From CAIWXH01 sp964555675 (GTDB lineage Bacteria; Chloroflexota; Chloroflexia; Chloroflexales; Chloroflexaceae), in NCBI GenBank assembly GCA_964555675.1, contig CAZKTU010000032.1:1-41982 (forward strand): a DNA stretch of 41,982 bases, given 5' to 3'. The notes under the pieces are model-generated. The model was not told the origin of the DNA, did not search any database, and saw nothing but the letters and a program-made list of their open reading frames with translations. The position numbers and the translations under genes were made by a program. Shown in pieces: positions 14,567 through 22,283 of the stretch; the first letter of the stretch is position 1, and the number at the start of each line of letters is the position of its first letter.

Positions 14567-15612
14567 AGGCTTACTCCGGGGGCTACGTCCTCGGCTTCGC
14601 TCTTCTCGACGGTCGTGGTCGCCTGCTGCTCCTTCAGCTCGGCGGCGCGGGCCATATCGCTCCAGCCGATGCTTTCGCGCAGCATAAAGAAGGCGCCCAA
14701 CAGGGTGATCGGCAGCCAGAGGGTCGCGTGCAGCACCACGGTGAAGCCCGTGGCGACGGCCTGGGCCACGCCGAACTGCATCAGCACCGCGATGCCGGGG
14801 GCGTGGAAGGTGCCCACGTAGCCCGGCGTCGACGGGATAGTGGTGAACAGGTTGACCACGGCCGTCATCAGCATGAGGACGGGGAAGGGGACGCTGAAGG
14901 GGAAGGCCAGCATCACGATCCAGTAGGTTAGCGTCTCGATCAGCCAGATGATAATCGAGGTGAGGGCGATCGCGAGGAGTTGGCTAGGGCTGCGCAGCGA
15001 TTGCAGGCCCACGATGAAGCGGTCGAACAGGCCGTGGAGCTGCGATCGCCAGCGGGCCGGCGCGATGCTGTCGACCCCCAGGGTGTACAGGCTACTCAGG
15101 CGCGCGGGCCGGGCGGCGAGGAGCATAAAGACCAGTAGGGCGACCCCGAAGACGGCGCTCACCGCGAAGATCAGGCCGCCGAAGACCGGCGGCAGCGGGG
15201 CGAAGGGCAGGGTCGCGAAGATAAAGAGCAGCATCACCAGCCCGTCGAAGAGCCGCTCGAGGACCACTGTGGCCAGCGAGGCGCTCATCGCCACGCCCTC
15301 GTTGCGGCGCAGCACGTAGCTGCGCAGCACCTCGCCCATACGGGCGGGGTAGACATTGTTGCCCATGTAGCCGATCACGACGGTGGGGAAGAGCCGCGCC
15401 ACGGGGATCGGGGTGAGGTGGAGCAGCATGATGCGCCAGCGAATGGTGCGCAGCCAGACGCCGACGAAGTAGACCGGCACGGCGAGGGCGAGCCACCAGT
15501 AGTTGGCTTGCTGCAGGATCTGCCAGAACGATGCCAGGTCGAGGCCCCGCAAAGCGATCCACAGGAAGACAAGACTGATCAGTAGGCCGACCCAGAACTT
15601 CCAGCTACGCAA
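14563..15612 (-). CDS. Flippase-like (LPG synthase TM/UPF0104) integral membrane protein
   Basis: About eight membrane helices with the family pattern: an early YFVGVWLRTIRWRIML, then NNVYPARMGEVLRSYVLRR and later VNLFTTIPSTPGYVGTFHA. Members of the lysylphosphatidylglycerol-synthase transmembrane family are proposed lipid or isoprenoid-linked sugar flippases. The start is set at TTG 15612, preceded by GGAGG with 5-nt spacing. A longer frame from 15678 is unlikely, because the promoter (-10 at 15650-15655) puts the RNA 5' end near 15643. Overlaps the oxidoreductase gene by 4 bp. The two probably act on one envelope lipid pathway (inference from coupling only). Confidence 0.85.
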   Translation of the reverse strand: MRSWKFWVGLLISLVFLWIALRGLDLASFWQILQQANYWWLALAVPVYFVGVWLRTIRWRIMLLHLTPIPVARLFPTVVIGYMGNNVYPARMGEVLRSYVLRRNEGVAMSASLATVVLERLFDGLVMLLFIFATLPFAPLPPVFGGLIFAVSAVFGVALLVFMLLAARPARLSSLYTLGVDSIAPARWRSQLHGLFDRFIVGLQSLRSPSQLLAIALTSIIIWLIETLTYWIVMLAFPFSVPFPVLMLMTAVVNLFTTIPSTPGYVGTFHAPGIAVLMQFGVAQAVATGFTVVLHATLWLPITLLGAFFMLRESIGWSDMARAAELKEQQATTTVEKSEAEDVAPGVSL

Positions 15613-15649
15613 CAGTGCCTCCGCCGGTGATAGCGCGCCTTGACGCCAC

Positions 15650-15678
15650 ATCTTACCCCGGCGCCTACCCCTTGTCAA
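15650..15678 (-). promoter_or_regulatory. Promoter of the flippase-oxidoreductase operon
   Basis: On the minus strand TTGACA (15673-15678), 17 bp, TAAGAT (15650-15655). It faces away from the plus-strand promoter at 15708, with only 29 bp between their -35 boxes. Confidence 0.75.
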
Positions 15679-15707
15679 CGCACCCCGCTGGTCGCGAGGG
15701 CCGCCTA

Positions 15708-15736
15708 TTGACAGATTAGAACGCTTGTGCTATCAT
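15708..15736 (+). promoter_or_regulatory. Promoter for the 54-residue protein gene
   Basis: TTGACA (15708-15713), 17-bp spacer, TATCAT (15731-15736). Predicted leader of about 85 nt to the ATG at 15830. Confidence 0.8.
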
Positions 15737-15829
15737 AGTCGTGGGACGACCCGGTACGGACGAGCCATCTGCCAGCGGCTCGCGCGACGATGAGTATGAA
15801 CAGGCCCAGGGCCGGAAAGGCTGACGTCG

Positions 15830-15994
15830 ATGTACGAGAAAGAGATCGTGTACGACCCCGAGACGCGCGACTTCGCCATGTACCTTGATGGCGAGCTTGT
15901 CGGCTTTGCGCGGACCTACCAGGAGGCCGAGCAGACCCTTGACGAGCTGGTCTACGAGCTGCTCAACGGCCACTATTTTCAAGAGGCCGCGTAG
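15830..15994 (+). CDS. Small acidic protein, 54 residues, unknown function
   Basis: ATG at 15830 behind a purine-rich GGAAAGG opens a 54-codon frame (MYEKEIVYDPETRDFAMYLD... ending YFQEAA). It is acidic, with alternating hydrophobic residues in the first half (beta-strand-like: YLDGELVGFARTY) and an amphipathic helix in the second (EAEQTLDELVYELL). A consensus promoter precedes it and a strong hairpin terminator follows, so it is a self-contained transcription unit. The layout resembles small conserved cytoplasmic proteins often annotated as hypothetical; no function can be read. Confidence 0.75.
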   Translation: MYEKEIVYDPETRDFAMYLDGELVGFARTYQEAEQTLDELVYELLNGHYFQEAA

Positions 15995-16025
15995 CGAGGC
16001 GTCCGATCGTCCATCATCGCGTAAG

Positions 16026-16080
16026 GGCCGCCGGGTGTCGCGCGGATAATGATCCGTGGCGACGCCGGCGGCCTTCTTGT
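16026..16080 (+). terminator. Rho-independent-type terminator after the 54-residue gene
   Basis: A long stem pairs GGCCGCCGGGTGTCGC (from 16026) with GCGACGCCGGCGGCC (to 16073), with one small mismatch, and is followed by TTCTT. Confidence 0.7.
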
Positions 16081-16104
16081 GAGGACCTGAATCTCCGTTA
16101 TAAT
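16077..16104 (+). promoter_or_regulatory. Promoter for the 82-residue protein gene
   Basis: TTGTGA (16077-16082), 16-bp spacer, perfect TATAAT (16099-16104). The -35 hexamer overlaps the T-rich end of the preceding terminator. Confidence 0.65.
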
Positions 16105-16148
16105 CGAGGGGTCTGGAGCTCGACGCCGAACTACCATGTGAGGCCCCC

Positions 16149-16397
16149 ATGTCTGAGCAGAGCTGGTGGCAGCGCACCTTCGCAGCGATCACCCGCGAGT
16201 ACGAGCGGCGCATCCGTCGGGCAAGTCTGGTCACCGACTATGGCGTCCCCCATCACGATGACCATGGCGCGCCGACACAGCCCGCAGACGACGAGGCTGA
16301 AGCCGCCGAGATTGTGAATTTGCCCAAGGGTACGCCCCTAGGGCGCCACTCCCGTTCTGAGCCTTCCCCCCAGTCGCCCGAGCCGCCCGTCACCTGA
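16149..16397 (+). CDS. Small hydrophilic protein, unknown function
   Basis: 82 residues. A basic amphipathic N-terminal half (WWQRTFAAITREYERRIRRAS) is followed by a Pro/Ser/Glu-rich, probably disordered tail. There is no signal peptide or membrane helix. It has its own promoter about 45 bp upstream. A short palindrome (16430-16445, GCCCCT / AGGGGC) lies past its stop. No family recognised; it is retained as a gene because of the promoter and fitting composition. Confidence 0.6.
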   Translation: MSEQSWWQRTFAAITREYERRIRRASLVTDYGVPHHDDHGAPTQPADDEAEAAEIVNLPKGTPLGRHSRSEPSPQSPEPPVT

Positions 16398-16434
16398 GGC
16401 GACGCACAGGCCTGGTCAACCTGCCGTGAGCCCC

Positions 16435-16464
16435 TTGCCAGGGGCCACGGCATTGTGTTATACT
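16435..16464 (+). promoter_or_regulatory. Promoter for the 226-residue membrane protein gene
   Basis: TTGCCA (16435-16440), 18-bp spacer, TATACT (16459-16464). It is embedded with a palindrome at 16430-16445 and followed by an A/T-rich stretch containing seven consecutive A residues. Leader of about 170 nt. Confidence 0.55.
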
Positions 16465-16641
16465 GCCTCTTGCTTATAAACAAAAAAATGTCAGTATTAG
16501 ACCCATGTTGGTGTGCTTGCGAGCAGCCGGTAAGCCAAAAGCGGCACAGGCCAGGCCTGGGGTAAGCCTTGTTGCCTGCTTCATGCGCTGCCAAGGGCTG
16601 GTGCCCGCCTCGGCAAGCGAACATCCTACCCGGAGCAGCAT

Positions 16642-17322
16642 GTGGATCTCCAGCTTGGTCAGCCCGCGCCGACGACACGCGCGGAGACTGTTCGCACGGC
16701 GCCTCGTCACCCCGAGCGCCAGATTGGCATCTATTGGCTGATTTCGCTCGTCCTGGGCGGCCTGTTTCTCTGGGACTGGCTCTCGGTCTGGAATGTGCCG
16801 GCGACCCTCAGCCGACCATGGCTGGTTGTCTATCTCTGCTGCTCATTCGCCCTGAGCCAGCTGCTCTATGTGCTGGTCGCGCGTCATGACGGGCGCCCGA
16901 TCCAGTGGTGGGCCCTGGTCGTCTTCTCGCTGGGCAACGGTATCGCCGAGACCTTTGCTTTTGTGGCCGTCTACAGGCTCGGCGAGATCCTGGGCGCGGC
17001 GCTAGTCGGGCTGTTCGCCCCAGCTCTGGCCTCCGTGGCCGGCTTCATCTTCGGCGTGATCACCTTCACCATCTATGGAGGGCTGATCCATGGCCTCTTC
17101 TGGCTGCGGGTGCTGCCGCCCCACCTCGATGACGCCCCGCGCTCGCGGCGTATCCGTAAGCTGCGCCCGATCGCCGAGGTCGCCCTCGTGCTCGGTTGGA
17201 GCCTGTGCCTCTGGCTGAACCGCGACATCTGGACGGTGATCTTCTTCCATACCCTGGTAGACGTCGGGCTGATGCTGCTGGTGCGCCCCACCTTCTTCGA
17301 TGGCGCAGGTAGCTCGCACTAA
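16642..17322 (+). CDS. Multi-pass membrane protein, unknown function
   Basis: 226 residues with about five to six membrane segments (roughly 30-47, 57-77, 88-105, 112-150 and 175-212). GTG start chosen because CGGAG lies 6 nt upstream. Conserved-looking polar residues inside the membrane include NGIAETFAF and a C-terminal FFHTLVDVG. An intramembrane Glu and a late His-containing helix recall CPBP-type proteases, but the defining EExxxR motif is absent, so that assignment is not made. Terminated by a strong hairpin at 17343. Confidence 0.7.
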   Translation: MDLQLGQPAPTTRAETVRTAPRHPERQIGIYWLISLVLGGLFLWDWLSVWNVPATLSRPWLVVYLCCSFALSQLLYVLVARHDGRPIQWWALVVFSLGNGIAETFAFVAVYRLGEILGAALVGLFAPALASVAGFIFGVITFTIYGGLIHGLFWLRVLPPHLDDAPRSRRIRKLRPIAEVALVLGWSLCLWLNRDIWTVIFFHTLVDVGLMLLVRPTFFDGAGSSH

Positions 17323-17342
17323 CCCCGGCCGTGACGACCGAG

Positions 17343-17374
17343 GGCGACGAGTTGTTTCTCGTCGCCTTTTCTTT
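17343..17374 (+). terminator. Rho-independent terminator
   Basis: A 9-bp perfect stem GGCGACGAG / CTCGTCGCC with a 6-nt loop, followed by TTTTCTTT. Ends the membrane protein transcript. Confidence 0.9.
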
Positions 17375-17494
17375 GCGACCGATACATCCATCCTCCGCAG
17401 GGCTCCGTACAGGTAGATGTGACGACAACTTGTGCAGGAAGTAAACACAAGCTGTGCGTATCGCCCTGTGAATGAGCGTCTTAGGAGGAACTCT

Positions 17495-18280
17495 GTGAAG
17501 ATCCGGAAGCTGATCGTCCTCGGCCTGGCCGCCGCCCTCATGGCTCTAGCCCTCATCCCGTCCGCCTTCGCCCAGGCGGGCACCGCCAAGGTACGGGTCA
17601 TCCACGCCTCGCCCGACGCGCCGGCCGTCGACGTCTATGTCAACGGCACCGTGGCCCTCACCAACGTGCCCTTCTTCACCGCCAGCGACTACCTCGATCT
17701 TCCCGCGGGCAGCTACCGCGTTCAGGTTTCCCCCACCGGCCAGCCGGCCAGCGCCGCTGTGATTGACGCCACCGCCACCATCGAGGCGGGCAAGGCGTAC
17801 ACCATCGCCGCTACCGGCCTCGTCGCCGACATCGAGCCGACGATCTTCGTCGATGACCTCACCGCCCCGGCCGCCGGCAACGCCAAGGTCCGCGTTTACC
17901 ACCTCTCGCCTGATGCCCCGGCCGTCGACGTCAAGCCCGCCGGCGCCGCCGCTCTGATCTCGGGCCTGGCCTTCCCCGAGGCCAGCGACTACCTCGAGGT
18001 TCCCGCCGGCAGCTACGACCTGCAGGTGACCCCGGCCGGCGACAGCGCCGTGGTGATCGACCTCCCCGGCACCGCCGTCGAGGCTGGCAAGATCTACTCG
18101 GTGTTCGCCACCAACGTGGTCGCCGAGATTGCCCCCGAGCTGGCCGTCTACACCCCGGCCGCCACCCCGGCCACCCTGCCCGCCACCAGCGGCGAGGCTT
18201 CGCCCCTCGGCCTGATGGCCGTCTTCGCCGCGGCCCTGATCGGCGCCGCCTTCGTCCTGCGCCGCCGCGCCGCCCTCTAA
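17495..18280 (+). CDS. Secreted protein with two DUF4397 domains and an LPxTG-like C-terminal anchor
   Basis: 261 residues. GTG start preceded by AGGAGG at good spacing. Signal peptide residues 1-27 (cleavage near AFA-QA). Two DUF4397 repeats follow (about 30-125 and 130-225), each opening with AKVRV.H.SPDAPAVDV and containing SDYL(D/E)(L/V)PAGSY. The C-terminus has LPATSG (about 228-233), a hydrophobic helix and RRR, i.e. the sortase-substrate architecture with a variant LPxTS motif. DUF4397 is an Ig-like extracellular module of unknown ligand. Upstream lies a CTTGTG/CACAAG dyad (17429-17451); no clear promoter hexamers were seen. A strong terminator follows. Confidence 0.85.
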   Translation: MKIRKLIVLGLAAALMALALIPSAFAQAGTAKVRVIHASPDAPAVDVYVNGTVALTNVPFFTASDYLDLPAGSYRVQVSPTGQPASAAVIDATATIEAGKAYTIAATGLVADIEPTIFVDDLTAPAAGNAKVRVYHLSPDAPAVDVKPAGAAALISGLAFPEASDYLEVPAGSYDLQVTPAGDSAVVIDLPGTAVEAGKIYSVFATNVVAEIAPELAVYTPAATPATLPATSGEASPLGLMAVFAAALIGAAFVLRRRAAL

Positions 18281-18303
18281 GTCCGGCTCGCGTAGCCAAT
18301 CAG

Positions 18304-18333
18304 CGGCCCCCGGGCATTGCCCGGGGGCCGTTT
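18304..18333 (+). terminator. Rho-independent terminator after the DUF4397 gene
   Basis: A 12-bp perfect stem (CGGCCCCCGGGC / GCCCGGGGGCCG) with a 3-nt loop, then TTT. High stability; likely the end of the transcript. Confidence 0.85.
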
Positions 18334-18385
18334 ATACATGGGTGTAGTAAGACAGTAAATATGCGAAAACTATTGACAACTGGTC

Positions 18386-18415
18386 TTGACATCGGCCTCC
18401 CAGAAGCGTTATACT
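18386..18415 (+). promoter_or_regulatory. Promoter upstream of the lipoprotein gene
   Basis: TTGACA (18386-18391), 18-bp spacer, TATACT (18410-18415). A second TTGACA lies 13 bp further upstream (18373-18378). The start site near 18422 leaves about 290 nt before the lipoprotein ATG. Confidence 0.7.
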
Positions 18416-18714
18416 CTTCACAGAAAATGGACGAATTGCGCCAGAGTAAGGCGCGCTGCAACTTTCGTGAGACTGAAAACGTCTAATGCTTTGGTCCGAT
18501 AATGCGAGCGTCGGTACCAGGAAGCAGTCAAGACCATCGAACTATATGCGGGTCTTGCAATCGACCGTAAGAAATGTTAAAAAGTGGTTGTTCATTCCAG
18601 GATCGCACATGGGCCCCGTCCCGTACTCGAACAATTGAGTCCATAAAGCGAGCAGCCGCCGTGCTTAACCAGCAAATAGAGTCTTTCCCACGCCTTCGTC
18701 CCACACCAGGGGCG
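18416..18714 (+). other. Long A/T-richer leader without a recognised gene
   Basis: This stretch is visibly less GC-rich than its surroundings. It contains a 19-codon mini-ORF starting 5-6 nt from the predicted RNA 5' end (ATG 18427, stop before 18484) and short dyads (AGAC/GTCT near 18470, CCGA/TCGG near 18500, ACTC/GAGT near 18625). It may be a regulatory leader or an unrecognised small RNA. No tRNA, tmRNA, SRP or 6S signature was seen. Confidence 0.35.
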
Positions 18715-19374
18715 ATGCATCGGGGACGGCTCGGAGCGGCGGTCATGCTTTGTGCTGTTGTCATGCTGCTGTCGGGCTGTATGTCCGCCTTGCAGTCCAG
18801 TTCCGGGTCGGAGGTAGCGCGCCCCGCCGCCCTCCCCTCGGCGACAGCAGTGTCTACAGCTCAGGCCGCCCTCGGCAGCCCGAGCTCTGGTGCGCCCGGT
18901 AGCTTCGCCCCCGACCCGGCTACAGCGGCGCCGACGATTGTGTCCACGGCAGTTCCGTCCGCTCAGCCCGCCCCGGTCGCGACCGTATCCCCGCCGGCCG
19001 CGCCCCTGCCCACCCTGACCTTGCCAACTCCGGCGGCCCTGAGCAACGAGGAGCGCTGGCGGGCTCAGCAGATTGATCGCACGCCGTTCGAAGGCCCACG
19101 GCCTTACTACACATCAGGCAGCGAGCTATGGTGGTACGACCCGGTAAACCAGCAGAACGTCATCCTCGGCCGGATCACGGGCGATTTTCAGGGCCAGGCC
19201 GAGTTCGTCCTTCGCGGGCAGGGTGTCGTCGCGCTCGAGGTGCCCTACCAGGTTAATCTTGGCTATGGGCTGACGGCTCTCTCGCCGGTGCTGCTTGATC
19301 GGATCAGCGCAGCAGGCTACTCTGAGTGGATCGAGACATACGTGTTCTTGACGCCCAATGTAGCGCCCCGCTAG
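18715..19374 (+). CDS. Lipoprotein with Pro/Ala/Thr-rich linker, unknown function
   Basis: 219 residues. The start ATG 18715 gives a textbook lipoprotein signal: MHRGR, hydrophobic core, lipobox LLSGC. Upstream in-frame Met codons would displace the signal. Residues about 25-105 are a Ser/Ala/Pro/Thr linker. The rest is a compact domain with aromatic residues (RPYYTSGSELWWYDPVNQQNVILGRI) and beta-rich character, which resembles no family I can name. Predicted to be anchored at the outer face of the cytoplasmic membrane. Followed by a strong terminator. Confidence 0.8.
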   Translation: MHRGRLGAAVMLCAVVMLLSGCMSALQSSSGSEVARPAALPSATAVSTAQAALGSPSSGAPGSFAPDPATAAPTIVSTAVPSAQPAPVATVSPPAAPLPTLTLPTPAALSNEERWRAQQIDRTPFEGPRPYYTSGSELWWYDPVNQQNVILGRITGDFQGQAEFVLRGQGVVALEVPYQVNLGYGLTALSPVLLDRISAAGYSEWIETYVFLTPNVAPR

Positions 19375-19419
19375 GCGCCTAAGAGGGTCACCCGTGCAGC
19401 GATCTCGCGCACCCTCGTA

Positions 19420-19476
19420 AGTGAGACGGCAGTCGGCAGGCGCAAGCCCGCAGTGCTGCCGTCTCGCTTCATTTTC
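19420..19476 (+). terminator. Terminator after the lipoprotein gene
   Basis: A long stem pairs AGTGAGACGGCAG (from 19420) with CTGCCGTCTCGCT, with a loop that itself contains a small GC stem, followed by TCATTTT. Confidence 0.75.
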
Positions 19477-19480
19477 GGCC

Positions 19481-19509
19481 TTGAAGTTGAAGAACGTCTG
19501 TGCTAAAAT
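19481..19509 (+). promoter_or_regulatory. Promoter for the 309-residue membrane protein gene
   Basis: TTGAAG (19481-19486), 17-bp spacer, TAAAAT (19504-19509), about 55 bp before the GTG start. Confidence 0.65.
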
Positions 19510-19562
19510 AGTGTTCAGCCGGTGTGCCCCACGACCGGCGGGCCCTGTAGAAGGAACGATAC

Positions 19563-20492
19563 GTGAGCAGCAGATATCTGGACATGGTCCGCGGGCAGCA
19601 GCGGCGGCGGGGCGGCGGTTGGCAGTTCACCGCCAAATCGTTGCTTGCGCTGTTGGCAGTCATCGCCATGGGCGGCTCGGCCGTCTATTGGTGGGGCGTG
19701 CAGAGCCAGCTGACCACCAACTGGATCGTCGCCGGCGCGTTCACGGCCATTCTGGTTCTGGCCCCGCCGAGCCTGACCTCATTTTTGATTCCCTGGTCCC
19801 CCGGCGGCATGCTGCTGCAAAAGATTAATGCGCGGACATGGGGCTACACCGTCGTTATTGGCGCAGCCCTCTATCTGCTCTACTACTCGTTCGAAATCCA
19901 GTACAGCTGGTGGGCCTCGCAGCCGGCGGTGGCCTCGACGGGGCTGATCCTGCAGCAGGTGATCATCGGCATCATCGGCTTTATCATCATTCCCGCCCTG
20001 CTCTGGACGCCTGTCACCAGCGAAGAGTTGGTCGAGCAGGTGCGCCAGGCCCATCTGGTGCGCCGCTACGAGCTGCAAACCCAGGCCGATATTGCCATCC
20101 TGCGTGCCACACTGCTGCGCGCGCAAGAGAAGGCCCTGATCGGTTTCGCCAACCTGACGGTCCAGGAGAAGGAAGAGCTCGCCGGGGTGATGCGCGGCCT
20201 GGTCAAAGGCATCGATCAGACGCTGAAGGATATTGGCGACTCGGTGAAGACGGTCAGCGGCGCGGCGGTGCCATTCTCCAGCCTCGACGATAACGACGAC
20301 ATTCGCGGCTACCTCGACTATATCAGCGATAGCCTGACCGAAAACGCCTTGCTGCCACGGCGCACCGGCCAGCACGAGCGTGTCGCCGCCCCCGGCCAGC
20401 AGTACGCGGCCGGCCAGCAGTACGCCGAAGAGCCCTACGACGAATCCGCCTACGATGATCGCCGCCAGCGCCTGGGCAATGGCCGCCGCTAA
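19563..20492 (+). CDS. Four-helix membrane protein with cytoplasmic coiled-coil, unknown function
   Basis: 309 residues. GTG start behind AAGGAA. Membrane segments lie at about residues 24-44, 53-75, 92-110 and 128-152. After these comes a helical, charged region (155-235; LVEQVRQAHLVRRYELQTQADIAILRATLLRAQEKALIGFANL), then a Tyr/Glu/Gln-rich disordered tail with a short duplicated QQYA motif. The layout suggests a membrane scaffold with a cytoplasmic oligomerisation stalk. No enzyme motif seen. Confidence 0.75.
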   Translation: MSSRYLDMVRGQQRRRGGGWQFTAKSLLALLAVIAMGGSAVYWWGVQSQLTTNWIVAGAFTAILVLAPPSLTSFLIPWSPGGMLLQKINARTWGYTVVIGAALYLLYYSFEIQYSWWASQPAVASTGLILQQVIIGIIGFIIIPALLWTPVTSEELVEQVRQAHLVRRYELQTQADIAILRATLLRAQEKALIGFANLTVQEKEELAGVMRGLVKGIDQTLKDIGDSVKTVSGAAVPFSSLDDNDDIRGYLDYISDSLTENALLPRRTGQHERVAAPGQQYAAGQQYAEEPYDESAYDDRRQRLGNGRR

Positions 20493-20519
20493 GCGCACCT
20501 GTAACCCCGGAATCGGACT

Positions 20520-20768
20520 ATGCAAGGCTTTCGTTTCACTACCAATCACCGTCTCCCCGAGCGCGATATGCTCGACCTCGCCGATGCCCTGGCCCTGCAG
20601 ATCCACCACAGCCTTGGTCCGCGGGTGTATATGCTGCCCCGCACCGATGTGTTTGACCTGATCGTCCCCTACGTCGACGACCTCGCCGGCGAGGATCAGC
20701 TCGACCTCTCGTGGATGGTCTGGCACCTGTTCCAGGACGCCTGCGAGATGGAGCAGCGGGCCGCCTAG
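20520..20768 (+). CDS. Small acidic protein, unknown function
   Basis: 82 residues, cytoplasmic, no signal. Sequence such as LPERDMLDLADALALQIHHSLGPRVYMLPRTDVFDLIVPYVDDLAGEDQLDLSWMVWHLF is split here only as description: an N-terminal helix, a VYMLP strand and a C-terminal acidic helix. It lies 27 bp after the membrane protein gene and 54 bp before nadD, all on one strand, so it may be co-transcribed. No family recognised. Confidence 0.65.
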   Translation: MQGFRFTTNHRLPERDMLDLADALALQIHHSLGPRVYMLPRTDVFDLIVPYVDDLAGEDQLDLSWMVWHLFQDACEMEQRAA

Positions 20769-20822
20769 GCCGGCCCGTGTCGCCCCCCACCCAGGCGCCC
20801 TGACCAGCGGCGGAGCGACACG

Positions 20823-21437
20823 GTGACCCAGCCTCTACGCCTCGGAATCTACGGGGGCAGCTTCGACCCTATTCATATCGGCCACCTCGCCATTGCCGAG
20901 GAGGCCCGCGCTACTCTCGGACTCGCCAGCGTGGCCTTCGTGCCGGCGGCGCGCCAGCCCCTGAAGCGCCAGGCTCAGACTGCCCCCGACCACCGCCTGG
21001 CTATGGTGCGCCTGGCCTGCGCCGATAACCCCGCCTTCTACGCCGACGACCTCGAGCTGCGCCGCCCCCCGCCCTCGTATAGCGTCGATACCCTGCGCGC
21101 CTTTCGCGAACGCCACCCCCCGCCCGCCGAGCTATGGTTTATCATAGGCGCAGACGCCGCCCGCGACCTGCCACGCTGGCGCGAGGTCGAGGCGATCGTG
21201 GCCCTGGCCTGTCTCGCGATCGTCGCCCGCCCCGGCTTCGAGCTCGACCTGCCGGCCCTGCTCGAGGCCCTCCCCGGCCTGAAGGGCCGCCACGCCCTGC
21301 TTGACGGCCCGCGTCTCGATATCTCCAGTACCGCCCTGCGCGGCCGCATCGCCGCCGGCCGACCGGTGCGCTACCAGCTGCCCGAGGTCGTACGCAGCTA
21401 CATCCTCGCGCACGGGCTCTACCACGATGACCAGTGA
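20823..21437 (+). CDS. nadD: Nicotinate-nucleotide adenylyltransferase
   Basis: Converts nicotinate mononucleotide and ATP to deamido-NAD in NAD synthesis. The nucleotidyltransferase signature GGSFDPIHIGHLAIAEEA is at about residues 11-28 (H-x-G-H loop), and the C-terminal ISSTALRGRI matches ISSTxIR. The length of 204 is normal. GTG start with GGAG upstream. It overlaps rsmG by 11 bp, implying translational coupling. Confidence 0.95.
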   Translation: MTQPLRLGIYGGSFDPIHIGHLAIAEEARATLGLASVAFVPAARQPLKRQAQTAPDHRLAMVRLACADNPAFYADDLELRRPPPSYSVDTLRAFRERHPPPAELWFIIGADAARDLPRWREVEAIVALACLAIVARPGFELDLPALLEALPGLKGRHALLDGPRLDISSTALRGRIAAGRPVRYQLPEVVRSYILAHGLYHDDQ

Positions 21438-22146
21438 TCACCCCGAGCAACTGCTCGCCGAGACGGCCTTAGCCTGGGGCCTGCCCCTCACCTCGGCTCA
21501 GCTGGCCCAGTTCCAGCTCTACGCCGACGAGCTGGCGGCCTATAATGCCCATACCAACCTGACCGCGATCACCGAACGCGGCGCCGTCTACGTGCGCCAC
21601 TTTCTCGACTCCCTGGCCCTCGCGCGCCACTGGGGCGCGGCCCCCGACTCGTTGATCGACCTGGGCTCCGGCGCCGGCTTCCCCGGCCTGCCCCTCAAGT
21701 TGCTGCGGCCCGAGCTCGCCCTCACGCTGGTCGACTCGGTCGGCAAGAAGACCGCCTTTCTGGCCCATGTGGCCGACCGGCTGGGCCTCGAAGACGTGCG
21801 CGTCATCACGGCCCGCGCCGAGGAGCTCGGGCGCGACCGGCGCGAACGCGAGGGTTACGCCGTCGTCACCGCCCGCGCCGTGGCCGATCTGCGTATCCTG
21901 GCCGAGTATGGCCTGCCCCTGTTGCGGGTCGGCGGGCGCCTCCTGGCGCCCAAGGGGGCGGGCGCCGAGGCAGAGGCGGCCGCCGCCAGCCGCGCGATCG
22001 GGCTGCTCGGCGGCGCCCTGCTTGGGGTCGAGCCGGTCGAGCTGCCAGGCGTCGAGCCGCGCGCCCTGGTGGTCATCGCAAAGGTGGCGCGGACCGACCC
22101 GCGCTACCCCAGGCCCGTCGGTATCCCCGCGCGTAAACCGCTGTGA
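21427..22146 (+). CDS. rsmG: 16S rRNA (guanine-N7) methyltransferase G
   Basis: Methylates N7 of G527 in 16S rRNA using SAM. The motif I loop is DLGSGAGFPGLPLKLL (about residues 78-93); FLDSLALA and VTARAVADL are also characteristic of GidB. 239 residues, normal length. The start ATG 21427 lies inside the 3' end of nadD; upstream in-frame sequence is just the nadD shadow. No mnm/gid partner is adjacent. Confidence 0.93.
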   Translation: MTSDHPEQLLAETALAWGLPLTSAQLAQFQLYADELAAYNAHTNLTAITERGAVYVRHFLDSLALARHWGAAPDSLIDLGSGAGFPGLPLKLLRPELALTLVDSVGKKTAFLAHVADRLGLEDVRVITARAEELGRDRREREGYAVVTARAVADLRILAEYGLPLLRVGGRLLAPKGAGAEAEAAAASRAIGLLGGALLGVEPVELPGVEPRALVVIAKVARTDPRYPRPVGIPARKPL

Positions 22147-22171
22147 CTTTTTTGCCGGGCCTGCGTATCAT

Positions 22172-22200
22172 TTGTGGAACCAAAAACGGCGTGCTAGAAT
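22172..22200 (+). promoter_or_regulatory. Promoter for the PspA-family gene
   Basis: TTGTGG (22172-22177), 17-bp spacer, TAGAAT (22195-22200). Leader of about 77 nt ending in a strong AAGGAGGGAG ribosome binding site. No sigma54 GG-GC pair was seen, unlike enterobacterial psp. Confidence 0.6.
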
Positions 22201-22283
22201 GACCATCGGACCAGCGTGGTCGCACTGCCGGTTCCGTACAATGTCGCCGGACACCTGTCTATCCGCAAGGAGGGAGATCGACC

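Noticed and set aside
16642..17322. CPBP intramembrane protease
   Set aside because: An intramembrane Glu and a late His helix are suggestive, but the EExxxR motif is missing.
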